The notes beneath the pieces are model-generated. The model saw only the letters and a program-made list of their open reading frames with translations. It made no database searches and was not told the DNA's origin. 64,000 bases of DNA from Akkermansia muciniphila (lineage in GTDB: Bacteria; Verrucomicrobiota; Verrucomicrobiia; Opitutales; Opitutaceae): the NCBI GenBank assembly GCA_945888375.1, contig CAMCZZ010000001.1:338618-402617 (forward strand), in the 5' to 3' direction. A program made the translations under genes and the position numbers. How positions within the stretch are numbered: the first letter of the stretch is position 1; each line of letters opens with the position of its first letter. This document shows, piece by piece, positions 36,943 to 45,856 of this stretch.

Positions 36943-38409
36943 TCAGCGTCTTCGGTTCCAGTAAACGAGGAGGCCGAGGGCGGCGGTGATGGCGGGCAGG
37001 ACGAGCAGGAGGGCGAGGCGGAGGCGGGCGAGTTCCGAGCTGGAGAGGGAAAGTTGGAAGCGATCGACGGGGCGCGGGGGCAGTTGGAGTTGGGTATCGC
37101 GGTCGACCAGCCAGTTGATCGAGGCGAGGGCGAGGGAGAGATTGCCGCCGGCGGCGAGGCGGGCATTGCCGAGCCAGTCCCCGCCGCCGAAGACCACCAG
37201 GCGGCCGCCGCGCACGCTGAAGGGGAGTTTGCCCTTGGGCGTAACGCGTTCGGAGGCGGTCCCCACCACTAGGCGGGGCGGCAGGTCGGAGCCGGGATCG
37301 AAGACGGCCGGGCTGCGTTGGCGGTAGGCGCGTTCACCCCAGGCCTCGGCGGAGGCTCCGAGCAGGGGGACCACGGAGAGGGCGGGGTCGAGGGCACGGC
37401 CGGGGTCGGCGCGGACCGAGCGGGAGGGACCGAAACGGACGGCGATTTTGTTGTCGTAAAGGAATCCGACCACGGGGTGGCCGGAGTCGGAAGGCGTGAG
37501 GACGAGATCTCCGGTATCAGAGCTGCCTTCGGCGCTGCGGTCGGCGATCAGCACATCGTCGGCGAGCACGCCCCAATCGTAGAGCAGGTCGTCGAGGCCG
37601 TGGGGGCGGCCGGGGGGCAGGAGGGCGAGGAGGCGTCCGGCGTTGGTGCCGAGGTAGCGGCGGAGGAATTCTTGCTCGTCGGGGCTGAAGCGGCCCTGGG
37701 GGGCGGCGGCGACGAGCAGGGCGGCCTGGGCGGCGAGGGCGCGTTGCCCGGGCTGCGCGAGGTCGAGCACGGCGAGGTCGAAATTGCGCAGGCGGAGTTC
37801 GTCGCGGAGCACGGAGAGGCCGCGGCCCGGGTCGGTGTCGGTCGGGTCCATCTCCCCGTGGCCGGAGAGGAAGGCGACCAGCGGGCGGGTGGGACGGGAG
37901 ACGTCGAGGATGGCGGCGGTGAAGGCCTGTTCGCCGAGGAAGGCGACCTTCTCGCGGTCTTTCATGCGGTAGAGTTCGCTGAACTCGACCACGCGGCGTT
38001 TATCGCCCGAAAGCACGAGCAGGGTGTTGGGGTTTTCGATGCCGTATTTCAGGGCGGCGGCGCGGTTGCGGTAGATGTCGATATACTCGGCGGAGACGGG
38101 GGCCTTGGGATTGGCGGCGGAAGCCTCGGCGTAGTCGCGCAGGAGGGTGCGGATATCGCGGTAGGCTTGATGGAGGGCGTCGTCCTCGGAGTCTTCCGAA
38201 AGCGTGACGATGATTTTCACCGGGGCGGGCAGTTCGCGCAGATACGAAAGCGTCTCGGCGGAGAGGGAGTGGCGCGAATGCCGGGACAGGTCGAGGCGCC
38301 AGGCGTGGCGGGTAGCGAGGAAATTTAGCCCGGCGACCAGGGCGAGCATGAGCAGGCCTTGGGCGAGTAGGTGGAGGGTGCGGCGGCGGCGGGCGGAGGC
38401 GAAGGACAC
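36943..38409 (-). CDS. GldG-like ABC transporter auxiliary protein
   Basis: The 488-aa protein has an N-terminal helix (LLAQGLLMLALVAGLNFLAT), the GldG/ABC-type DUF region (DLSRHSRHSLSAETLSYLREL.. VKIIVTLSE), ENPNTLLVLSG and LVAFLSGHGEMDP, then a C-terminal helix (LRLALLLVLPAITAALGLLVYW). Such proteins form the periplasmic part of GldA-F-G type transporters. Gliding itself is not implied in Verrucomicrobia. It sits between the permease and DUF4340 genes. Confidence 0.83.
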   Translation of the reverse strand: MSFASARRRRTLHLLAQGLLMLALVAGLNFLATRHAWRLDLSRHSRHSLSAETLSYLRELPAPVKIIVTLSEDSEDDALHQAYRDIRTLLRDYAEASAANPKAPVSAEYIDIYRNRAAALKYGIENPNTLLVLSGDKRRVVEFSELYRMKDREKVAFLGEQAFTAAILDVSRPTRPLVAFLSGHGEMDPTDTDPGRGLSVLRDELRLRNFDLAVLDLAQPGQRALAAQAALLVAAAPQGRFSPDEQEFLRRYLGTNAGRLLALLPPGRPHGLDDLLYDWGVLADDVLIADRSAEGSSDTGDLVLTPSDSGHPVVGFLYDNKIAVRFGPSRSVRADPGRALDPALSVVPLLGASAEAWGERAYRQRSPAVFDPGSDLPPRLVVGTASERVTPKGKLPFSVRGGRLVVFGGGDWLGNARLAAGGNLSLALASINWLVDRDTQLQLPPRPVDRFQLSLSSSELARLRLALLLVLPAITAALGLLVYWNRRR

Positions 38410-38521
38410 GGGCGGAGGAGAAATTTTAAAACGCGGAAACGCGGAAAAGTTGAAAGGGGCGACGGAGGCGGGTGGTTTTTTAGCGTTTCAGGATTTCGGT
38501 GTTTTCCGCGTTTGGTTCCCG

Positions 38522-39283
38522 TCAACTGTGCAGTTGTTTGGCCTCGACACCGAGGATGCTGAGGATGAGGGCGAGGGCGGAGCCGCTCAGGTAGTAGAGC
38601 ACCTGGCGGGTGTCGACCACGCCACGGGTGAAGTCTTCAAGATGGGTGAAAATCTGGATGTAATCCACGGCGGCCTTCACGCCGGCGAACGAATCGAGTT
38701 TTAGCAGTTCCATGGTGCCGGCGAAGCGCGTGCCGATGACAAGGGCCAGCAGCAGGACGAACGCGAGGATACCGGCGACGGCCTGGTTGCGGGTCACTGA
38801 GCTCGCGAAAATGCCGAGGGCGACGAAAAGGGTGCCGGACACGGCGATAAAAAGGTAGCCGCCGAGCAGGGGCCCGAGGTCGATCGGTTGGGATTGGCCC
38901 GCGAAGCGGACGAGGATGTAGAAAAAGCCTCCGGTGGCGGCCCAGAGGGCAAGGTAGAGCGCGTAAGATGCGGCGAACTTGGCGAGCACGACCTGAGGCG
39001 TGCTGACGGGCGTGGTGAGCAGGGTTTCGAGGGTGCCGAGGCGGCGCTCCTCGGCGATGCTCTTCATGGTCAGCAGCGGCACCATGAAAAATACGGGCAG
39101 CCAGAACAGTTGGAAAAACACGGCGGCGGGCGCGGCTTCCTGGGGGGCGGCCGTGAAGGTCTCCAGAATGCCTGCGAAGACGAAGCCCATGACGAGTAGG
39201 AAGAGCGTCGCGGCGATGTAAGTGGCGGGACTCACCAGGAGCATGCGGAGCTCATGAGCGAGGAGGATGCGGAAGAGGCGCAT
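38522..39283 (-). CDS. ABC-2 type permease (GldF-like)
   Basis: The 253-aa membrane protein has six hydrophobic helices and the ABC-2 signature KSIAEERRLGTLETLLTTPVSTPQVVLAK. It begins MRLFRILLAHELRMLLVSP. The ATG at 39283 lies 22 bp after the ATPase gene and fits the family; an in-frame ATG at 39343 would overlap the ATPase gene. The spacer to the GldG-like gene (38410-38521) contains AACGCGGAAA-type repeats. Confidence 0.86.
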   Translation of the reverse strand: MRLFRILLAHELRMLLVSPATYIAATLFLLVMGFVFAGILETFTAAPQEAAPAAVFFQLFWLPVFFMVPLLTMKSIAEERRLGTLETLLTTPVSTPQVVLAKFAASYALYLALWAATGGFFYILVRFAGQSQPIDLGPLLGGYLFIAVSGTLFVALGIFASSVTRNQAVAGILAFVLLLALVIGTRFAGTMELLKLDSFAGVKAAVDYIQIFTHLEDFTRGVVDTRQVLYYLSGSALALILSILGVEAKQLHS

Positions 39284-39305
39284 GGGGGCGGGGAGGATGC
39301 AGAAA

Positions 39306-40271
39306 TCAGGCCGCCTTCGGGCGGGTGGCGGCGAGGAAGACATCCTCCAGAGTGTGACGCGGGCGGGTGAGGCCGCGGAGGCGGAAACGCGGGTCGCGGG
39401 CGAGGGTGTTGACCAAGGTTTCGCGCAGATCGGGTGTCTCGGCCGAGGCGGCCAACCGTATCACGGCGAAGCCCTCCGGGCCGGGCGGGGCGGAAGATGG
39501 CACGAGGGACAGGGCGGGGTGGACCGAGGCGAGCAGGGCAGGCAGGGCTTCGAGTGGACCGGCGAGCTCGAGTTCGTAGGCCGGCGGGCCGAGCCACTCA
39601 CGCGGCAAGTCGGCGGGGGAGCCGGCGGCGACGACGCGGCCTTGGTTGATGATGACCACGCGGTCGCAGGTGGCCTCGACCTCGGGCAGGATGTGCGAGC
39701 TGATGAGCACGGTCATGCGCCCGCGCAGGCCGGCGATCAGATCGCGCACGGCGATGATCTGGTGCGGATCGAGGCCGATGGTGGGCTCGTCCAAGATGAT
39801 GACGGGGGGTTCGGCGAGGATGGCGTCGGCGATGCCGACGCGCTGGCGGTAGCCCTTGGAGAGTTTACCGATGATGCGATCGCGGACCCGGCCGAGGTCG
39901 CAGAGGTGAATGACCTCATCGAGGCGGGGGGCGAGATGGCGTCGGGTGAGGCCTTTCAGGCGGGCGCGGAGGTCGAGGTATTCGCGGACCCGCATGTCGT
40001 CCGGAAGCGGGTTGTTCTCCGGCATGTAGCCAATGAGGTTTTTGACGTCGGCGGGATTCGCCGCCACGTCGATGCCGCAGACCTCGACCCGGCCGGAGGT
40101 GGCGGGCAGGTAGCCGGTGAGGATGCGGAGGGTGGTGGATTTGCCGGCGCCGTTGGGCCCAAGTAGGCCGATGATTTCGCCCCGGGCGACTTCGAAGCTA
40201 ACCTCCCGCACGGCGGGGTGGCCGGCGTAGGCTTTGACGAGGTCACGGACGAGGATGGCGGGTTCAGGCAT
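39306..40271 (-). CDS. ABC transporter ATPase (GldA-like)
   Basis: The 321-aa ATPase has Walker A GPNGAGKSTT, YMPENNPLPDDMRVREYL (an elongated Q-loop region of the Gld/CcmA class), signature LSKGYRQRVG, Walker B VIILDEPTIGLDP and H-loop SSHILPEVE. It drives the GldF-like permease encoded next. The start is the ATG at 40271 (MPEPAILVRDLVKAYA). Operon order is ATPase, permease, GldG-like, DUF4340, AsmA-like. Confidence 0.9.
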   Translation of the reverse strand: MPEPAILVRDLVKAYAGHPAVREVSFEVARGEIIGLLGPNGAGKSTTLRILTGYLPATSGRVEVCGIDVAANPADVKNLIGYMPENNPLPDDMRVREYLDLRARLKGLTRRHLAPRLDEVIHLCDLGRVRDRIIGKLSKGYRQRVGIADAILAEPPVIILDEPTIGLDPHQIIAVRDLIAGLRGRMTVLISSHILPEVEATCDRVVIINQGRVVAAGSPADLPREWLGPPAYELELAGPLEALPALLASVHPALSLVPSSAPPGPEGFAVIRLAASAETPDLRETLVNTLARDPRFRLRGLTRPRHTLEDVFLAATRPKAA

Positions 40272-40333
40272 GGGCGGCTGGGCTTGGGACGGAGCAGGTT
40301 TGACCACGGATTCGCGGGATGGGCACGGCTAAA

Positions 40334-41173
40334 TCAGCGATGATTCAAAACGTGGGCGGCGGCGAGGCCGAGGAGGGCGAGGTCGGGCACGATGCGGACG
40401 GGTTGGCGCAGGCGACCATGCACGAACTCGGCGGCGCCTCCCGAGAGGAAGATTTCGGCGGAGGGGAGGCCGCGGGTGGCGAACTCGGCGAGGACGGCGT
40501 CCAGCAGGGTCTGAATCAGGCCGGCATAACCCACCACGGCGCCGATGCGGATGGCCTCGGCGGTTGACTTGCCGATGACACTCGGGATCGGGGCATCGAG
40601 GTCGGTGACGAGCGGTAATTGCGCGGTCCGTTCGTGTAGGTAGCGCGTCACCAGGGCGGGGCCTGGCGTGATGATGCCGCCCTCGTAGCCGCCCTCGGAC
40701 GTAATCACGTCGAAGGTCACGGCGGTGCCGAGGTCGATCACCACGGCGGGGCGACCGGGGGCGAGGGCGTGGGCGCCGGCGGCATTGGCCAAGCGGTCCT
40801 GGCCGATTTCGGCGGGGCGGGGGTAGGTGATGGGAACGCCGAGGCGGACTGCATGGGTGAGTTGCCAGACGGGCAGGCCAAATGTTGCGGCCACGGCGAG
40901 CAGTCTGGGCGTGGCGGCAGGCACGACGGAGCAGAAGGCGATGCCGCCGCGGGCGGCATCGCCTTCTGCGGTCGCAGGTCCCGGGTTGGGGGGGACGGTG
41001 GAGTTTAACGGCGAAGCCGTGGGCGCGATGCGGAGGGCGGCGAGGTAGGCGGGAAGACCCTCGGCGGCATCGTCGAGCAGCGGGGTGGGAATGTCGCGCT
41101 GGACGCTGAATGCGCCGTCACGGTGGACCGCGACGTGGGTGTGGGTGTTACCGATGTCTACGCAGACGAGCAT
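40334..41173 (-). CDS. coaX: Type III pantothenate kinase with palindromic insertion
   Basis: The 279-aa CoaX phosphorylates pantothenate, the first step of coenzyme A synthesis. It begins MLVCVDIGNTHTHVAV (ATP-binding aspartate), has IAFCSVVPAATPRLL, ITYPRPAEIGQDRLANAAGAHAL and VIDLGTAVTFDVI..GGYEGGIITPGPAL, then FLSGGAAEFV. Compared with usual CoaX it has about 25 extra residues before IAFCSVVP (from about ASPLNSTVPPNPG to DAARGG). Their DNA contains the 18-bp perfect inverted repeat at 40931-40969. The gene follows birA by 11 bp and belongs to the nadC-birA-coaX cofactor operon. Confidence 0.92.
   Translation of the reverse strand: MLVCVDIGNTHTHVAVHRDGAFSVQRDIPTPLLDDAAEGLPAYLAALRIAPTASPLNSTVPPNPGPATAEGDAARGGIAFCSVVPAATPRLLAVAATFGLPVWQLTHAVRLGVPITYPRPAEIGQDRLANAAGAHALAPGRPAVVIDLGTAVTFDVITSEGGYEGGIITPGPALVTRYLHERTAQLPLVTDLDAPIPSVIGKSTAEAIRIGAVVGYAGLIQTLLDAVLAEFATRGLPSAEIFLSGGAAEFVHGRLRQPVRIVPDLALLGLAAAHVLNHR
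40931..40969. repeat. Perfect 18-bp inverted repeat inside coaX
   Basis: GCAGAAGGCGATGCCGCC (40931-40948), loop GCG, then its exact reverse complement at 40952-40969. It lies within the coding frame of coaX, in the segment that looks like an in-frame insertion. It resembles palindromic elements that insert into genes. Confidence 0.9.
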
Positions 41174-41184
41174 GGCGCGGCGGG

Positions 41185-42177
41185 TTATTTTTTGGAAAAG
41201 GTGACTTCGCCGGCGCGGAAGCGATCGGTATGGCCGCCGGCGAGGCGGAGCAGGAGGCTGCCTTCGTCATCGATGCCGAGGGCGACTCCGCGGATCTCGC
41301 GTTCGCCTTGGAGCAGGGTGACGGAGCGGCCTTTGAGGGTGTCGAAGCGGTGCCACAGGTCGGCAAAATCCCGGGTGTAGGACCCGTCCAGGAAGCGTTG
41401 GTAGGCGTCGAGCACGCGGCCCACCAAGGCGGCCGCGAACTTGTTCGGGTCGAGGGGGGCGCTGGTGTGGTCGGACAGGGCGGTGGCGCGGGCGGAAAGT
41501 TCCGCGGGCCAGCCCCGAGCGGGTGGGCGGAGGTTGAGGCCGAGGCCGAAGACGAGGTCGTGGATGCGATCGGTATCGAGGCGGGCCTCGGTCAGCATGC
41601 CGCCGGCTTTGCGGTCGTTAAAAAGCAGGTCGTTGGGCCATTTAAGACCGGGGGCGACTCGACAGAAAGAGGCGACGAGCGCGCAGACGTTTACGCCCAT
41701 CCAGAGGGTGAAAGTCTGCATGCGGGCGGGCTCGACGCGGGGGTGGAAGGCGAAGCTGGCGTAGAGGTTGCCGTCGGTGGTGCTGTGCCAGGAACGCCCG
41801 AGGCGGCCGCGGCCTTTTTCTTGGCGTCGGGCCAGGACGATGAGCGGGGCCCGCTCGCCGGCGGCGATCAGCCGGGCGGCCTCGTCGTTAGTGCTGCCAA
41901 TCGTATCGAGAAAATAGATGCGGGGGGCGTCGGTGCCGGGGCGGCGCCAAGCCTCGATCAACGCGGGGTGCTGGAAAGCCGGGCGGGTGGCGAGCCGGTA
42001 GCCGCGGGCGTGGAGGCTCTGGATCTCAAAACCGAGCAGGCGCAGTTTCTCCAGTTGTTGCCACACGGCGACGCGACTGACGCCGAGGCGGCGGGCGAGG
42101 TCCGCGCCCGAGACGACTCCGTCCTCCCCCGCTTCGAGGAGCGCTTGGAGGATCAGGGTTTCGGGACGGGCGGGCAT
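41185..42177 (-). CDS. birA: Bifunctional biotin ligase/biotin repressor
   Basis: The 330-aa protein has an N-terminal winged helix (LARRLGVSRVAVWQQLEKL), which suggests a DNA-binding repressor function. The ligase domain follows: STNDEAARLI, RRQEKGRGRLGRSWHS (GRGRxGR biotinyl-AMP site), NLYASFAF, LKWPNDLLFNDRKAGGMLTE. It attaches biotin to acetyl-CoA carboxylase. It lies between nadC and coaX. Since it has the HTH, a biotin operator should exist in the genome; none is evident here. Confidence 0.93.
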   Translation of the reverse strand: MPARPETLILQALLEAGEDGVVSGADLARRLGVSRVAVWQQLEKLRLLGFEIQSLHARGYRLATRPAFQHPALIEAWRRPGTDAPRIYFLDTIGSTNDEAARLIAAGERAPLIVLARRQEKGRGRLGRSWHSTTDGNLYASFAFHPRVEPARMQTFTLWMGVNVCALVASFCRVAPGLKWPNDLLFNDRKAGGMLTEARLDTDRIHDLVFGLGLNLRPPARGWPAELSARATALSDHTSAPLDPNKFAAALVGRVLDAYQRFLDGSYTRDFADLWHRFDTLKGRSVTLLQGEREIRGVALGIDDEGSLLLRLAGGHTDRFRAGEVTFSKK

Positions 42178-42252
42178 GGGCGGAGTGTCGGAAAAAGCGA
42201 AAAGCGAAAAGCGGAAACGCTGAAATCGGAAAGTGGGCGGCGCGGGCGGGGC

Positions 42253-43176
42253 TCAGGTTTGCCAGTCGAGGCCGATGTCGGCCCAGGCGGAAGAGTGGAC
42301 GAGGGCGCCGGTGGAGACGAAATCGAGTCCGAGGCCGGCGTAGCGTGGGAGGGTTTTCAGGGTGATACCGCCGCTCGCCTCGGTGAAGGCGCGGCCGGCG
42401 ATCAGGGCGACGGCCTTGCGCAGGCGGGCGGGGGTGAAGTTGTCCAGCAGGATGACGTCCGCGCCGGCGTCGAGCACGGCGGGCAATTGCTCGAGGCGGT
42501 CGATCTCGACCTCGACGGGCAGGTCGGGGGCGGCCTTGCGGGCGCGGGCCACGGCGGCGGCGAGATCGTCGGGCGAACCGAGCAGCGCGAGGTGGTTGTC
42601 CTTTAACATCACACGGTCGAAGAGCCCGAGTCGGTGGTTCCAGGCTCCGCCGCAGGCGGCGGCGTATTTCTCCAGCATACGGTAGCCGGGGGTGGTCTTG
42701 CGGGTGTCGAGTAGGCGGGTGTGCCCGGGGCCGAGGGCGGCGACGTGGGTGGCGGCGGCGGTGGCGATGCCGGAAAGGCGTTGCACAAAATTCAGCGCGA
42801 CCCGTTCGGCAGCGAGGAGGGTCCGCGGATCGCCATCCAGGGTGGCAAGGATTTCGCCGGGTGCGACCCGGGCGCCGTCGTGCACGCGGGCCAGGGCGGA
42901 AGCACGCCGGCCGTAGGCGGAGAGCACGAGGGGGAGCAGGGGCAGGCCGCAGGCCACGAGCGGGGAGCGGGCGACCAGATGGGCGCGGCCGAGGCGCGGA
43001 GTGGTGGCGAGGGCGGCGGTGGAGCGGTCGCCGGTGCAGGCGGGTTTTTTAGCCAAGCCGAGCCCCGCCAGATCTTCGTCGCGGGCCAGCTCCACCAGGT
43101 GGCGGAGGTGGGCGCGGTCGAGGTCTGGCCAGGTCAGGCGCAGGAGGAGGCGTTCAAGAGCGGCGGCGGGCGGCAT
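42253..43176 (-). CDS. nadC: Nicotinate-nucleotide pyrophosphorylase (carboxylating)
   Basis: The 307-aa enzyme converts quinolinate and PRPP to nicotinate mononucleotide in NAD synthesis. Motifs are ALNFVQRLSGIAT (here VALNFVQRLSGIATAA), LLDTRKTTPGYRMLEKYAAACGG, NHRLGLFDRVMLKDNHL and VEVEIDRLEQLPAVL..ADVILLDNF, with GGITLKTLPRYAGLGLDFVS at the end. It leads the cofactor operon with birA and coaX. Confidence 0.94.
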   Translation of the reverse strand: MPPAAALERLLLRLTWPDLDRAHLRHLVELARDEDLAGLGLAKKPACTGDRSTAALATTPRLGRAHLVARSPLVACGLPLLPLVLSAYGRRASALARVHDGARVAPGEILATLDGDPRTLLAAERVALNFVQRLSGIATAAATHVAALGPGHTRLLDTRKTTPGYRMLEKYAAACGGAWNHRLGLFDRVMLKDNHLALLGSPDDLAAAVARARKAAPDLPVEVEIDRLEQLPAVLDAGADVILLDNFTPARLRKAVALIAGRAFTEASGGITLKTLPRYAGLGLDFVSTGALVHSSAWADIGLDWQT

Positions 43177-43241
43177 GGATACGAGGGGTCACACCTTGAC
43201 CACGGAAAACGGCGGGAGCACGGCAAAACACGCCGGAGCGC

Positions 43242-44546
43242 TTAGGTCTCCAGGTAATCCATGTCGCGCCCGTGGGTTTCCTCCAGCCCGTGCAGGGCCC
43301 AGAGCGAGATGAGCACGCACCCCGCGCCCACGACGGCGGCGGCGGCGAGCGGGCCGAGCGAGGTTTTGGTGAATTGAAAGGCCAGGGTGATCGGGATGAG
43401 GGCGGCGCGCACGAAATTCGGCACGGTGGTGGCGACCGTCGCGCGCAGATTGGTGCCGAAGTGTTCGGCCGCGATGGTGGCGAAAACGGCCCAGAAACCC
43501 ACCCCAAAGCCCAGCGCGAGGCAGGCGGTGTAGAAGCTCGCAGGGCTGGCGCCGCTATTGGTTAGGTAGTTTACGATCGCGGCGGCGGTGAGCAGCAGGA
43601 ACCCGCAAACGACTTTTTTCCGGGTCCCCAGCCATTGGCTGAGAAAGCCGCTCACCAGATCCCCTGCACACAGGCCAAGGTAGACCGATGACACGGCGCG
43701 TCCGGCGGTCACCTCCCCGCTCAAGTGCAAGGCCCGGCCAAACTCCGGCGCGAGGGTGGCGAGGATGCCGACCACGAACCAGGTCGGCAGGCCGATCAGG
43801 ATGCAGCGGGCGAAGCGCAGGAAACGCGGGCGGGAACGAAACAGCGCCAGGAAATCGCCGCGCCGGATCGCGCCGGGGGCCGCGGTGGTGCCGCCCGCGG
43901 GGTCGGGCGCGGCAGCGTTTTCCCGGGAGCGCAGGGTGTTGAACAAGCCGCTCTCGACCACGCTCACGCGCAGGGCCAGCAGGGCGAGGCCCATGCCTCC
44001 GCCGATGAAAAACGCCGACCGCCAGCCGACGTGCCGCGCCACTTGCTCGCCGAAGACGGCCCCGAGCACGCCGATGGTCGCAATCACCGCGGTGCCGTAG
44101 CCGCGCTTGGATTTGGGCAACACCTCGGACACCAGCGTCACGCAGCCGCCGAGTTCACCGGCGAGGCCGAGGCCAGCCAGAAAACGCAGGACGGCGTAGG
44201 CTTCGACCGATTGCACAAAGCCGTTGGCGAGGTTGGCCAGCGAGTAGAGCAGGATGGAGGAAAACAGCAGCGCCACCCGGCCGATACGGTCGCCGATGAC
44301 GCCGAAGACGATCCCGCCGATCAGCATGCCGACCATCTGAACATTTAACAGGAAAAGGCCGATGTCCGCCAGTTGCTCGCCCGCATAGCCGAGATCGCGC
44401 AGGCTTTGGGTGCGCACGATGCTGAAAAGCGTCAGGTCGTAGATATCCACGAAATAGCCCAGGGCCCCGACGATCACGGCCGGGTGGCACACGGCGCGCA
44501 GGGTGGACATTTCTTTTTCGGCGGGGGCGGGGGGCGGATGCGGCAT
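43242..44546 (-). CDS. MFS transporter (sialate/shikimate-like metabolite:H+ symporter)
   Basis: The 434-aa protein has twelve hydrophobic helices with the MFS signature GVIGDRIGRVALL between helices 2 and 3 and GGCVTLVSEVLPKSKRGYGT after helix 4, as in the metabolite:H+ symporter group (similar to NanT/ShiA/ProP). It imports an organic acid or sugar acid, unknown. The start is uncertain: the ATG at 44546 gives MPHPPPAPAEKE before MSTLRAV at 44510. The longer frame above 44546 is the shadow of holA. It is divergent from holA. Confidence 0.82.
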   Translation of the reverse strand: MPHPPPAPAEKEMSTLRAVCHPAVIVGALGYFVDIYDLTLFSIVRTQSLRDLGYAGEQLADIGLFLLNVQMVGMLIGGIVFGVIGDRIGRVALLFSSILLYSLANLANGFVQSVEAYAVLRFLAGLGLAGELGGCVTLVSEVLPKSKRGYGTAVIATIGVLGAVFGEQVARHVGWRSAFFIGGGMGLALLALRVSVVESGLFNTLRSRENAAAPDPAGGTTAAPGAIRRGDFLALFRSRPRFLRFARCILIGLPTWFVVGILATLAPEFGRALHLSGEVTAGRAVSSVYLGLCAGDLVSGFLSQWLGTRKKVVCGFLLLTAAAIVNYLTNSGASPASFYTACLALGFGVGFWAVFATIAAEHFGTNLRATVATTVPNFVRAALIPITLAFQFTKTSLGPLAAAAVVGAGCVLISLWALHGLEETHGRDMDYLET

Positions 44547-44673
44547 GGGGTGGGGCGGGGGGCGGCAACGGAAAGTTGGAACCAGCCGCCGGCTTGGCCA
44601 CGAAAAACCTCCGCGCTGGTGAAGCCCCGCTTGCACCCCGGCGCTTGGTCCTTCGTATGTGGGTCTGGTCCGT

Positions 44674-45768
44674 ATGGCTGCCTCCCCCGAAAAACCTTTC
44701 ACCTTCATCTGCGGAGCCGACGATTTCCTGGTCGGACGGTTGGGTCGTGCCCGGTATGATGAGCTTGCGGCGGAGATAACCGACGAGTTTTCCCGGGAGA
44801 CACTGGAGGGGTTTTCAGCCAACGTGGACGAAGTCGAGGCGGTGATCGCCCGCTTCCGGGAAAGCGTGCTGACCGTCTCGATGTTCGGCGGGCGCCGCCT
44901 GGTGTGGTTGAAGGACTGCAACTTCCTTGGCGACAGCGTGACCGGCCGGGCGGAGAGCACGGCCCGGGCGGTCGAGTCGCTCCAGCAAGTGCTCGCCACG
45001 GTCTCGGCGGCGGACGTGGCCATCCTCATCACCGCCGCCCCGGTGGACCGGCGGAAAAGTTTTTTCAAGTGGTGCGAGAAGACCGCGGATTTCACCTTTG
45101 TCGGCTCGGCCACTGGAGAGGACGCCGCCGAGTCGTTGGCCATGACCGCGCTGGCCGAGGCCAAGGCGCTGGGCGTCACGCTCGAGCGGGATGCCCTTTC
45201 CCTGCTGCTCGCCCGCAGCGGGGCAAACACGCGTTTCCTCGTCAGCGAGGTCAACAAGCTCGCCGCTTACGCCGACTCGGGCAAAACCATCACCGAGGCC
45301 GATGTCGAAGCGCTCACTCCGAATATCGCCGAGGGCGATTTTTTCGAGGCGACCGAGCGGTTTTTCCGGGGCGACCTGCGCGGTGTGCTGGCGGCTTTCG
45401 ACCGGCATTTTTTCGCCGGGGAGAGCGCGCGCCCGTTGCTGGCCTCGATGCAGAACCGCAATCGCCTGCTCATCCAGCTGCGCGCTCTGGCGCCGCAAGG
45501 CGGGCGGGCGCTGGACAAGTTCGCCATCGAGCGCGCGGCGACGGCCTACGGGAAGCACTTCGTGGGGGCGGGAGAGAAGAACGCCGCGAATCTCTTTAGC
45601 CAGAACGCTTGGTATGTCGGCAAACTCGCCGCCGGGTCCAAGGCGTGGCCGCTCAAGCACCACATCGACATCCAACTCGCCCTGGCTGAGGCCTTCGAGG
45701 CCATCATCTCCCGCCCGAAGGAGGAGGCGGCGGTGATGCGCGAGCTGGCGGTGAAGTGCCTGGGGTAG
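44674..45768 (+). CDS. holA: DNA polymerase III delta subunit
   Basis: The 364-aa protein is the clamp-loader delta subunit that opens the beta clamp. It has FTFICGADDFLVGR at the N-terminus, FGGRRLVWLKDCNFL (the conserved FGxRRLVxLKD-type segment), LLLARSGANTRFLVSEVNKLAAY and a C-terminal helical part (LLASMQNRNRLLIQLRAL). The ATG at 44674 is preferred; the in-frame GTG at 44659 is possible. It is divergent from the MFS gene. Confidence 0.88.
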   Translation: MAASPEKPFTFICGADDFLVGRLGRARYDELAAEITDEFSRETLEGFSANVDEVEAVIARFRESVLTVSMFGGRRLVWLKDCNFLGDSVTGRAESTARAVESLQQVLATVSAADVAILITAAPVDRRKSFFKWCEKTADFTFVGSATGEDAAESLAMTALAEAKALGVTLERDALSLLLARSGANTRFLVSEVNKLAAYADSGKTITEADVEALTPNIAEGDFFEATERFFRGDLRGVLAAFDRHFFAGESARPLLASMQNRNRLLIQLRALAPQGGRALDKFAIERAATAYGKHFVGAGEKNAANLFSQNAWYVGKLAAGSKAWPLKHHIDIQLALAEAFEAIISRPKEEAAVMRELAVKCLG

Positions 45769-45856
45769 CGCGAGCGGGCCGCGTTCAGCTGCGCCCGGAA
45801 GCTATTTTCCGCGTTTGCCCCGGGCCCGGGCGGGCGTTGGGCTGCACCTTTACGCC

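Noticed and set aside
43242..45257. Extending the MFS transporter frame up to 45257
   Set aside because: The upstream part is antisense to holA, and the MFS family N-terminus begins near 44546/44510.
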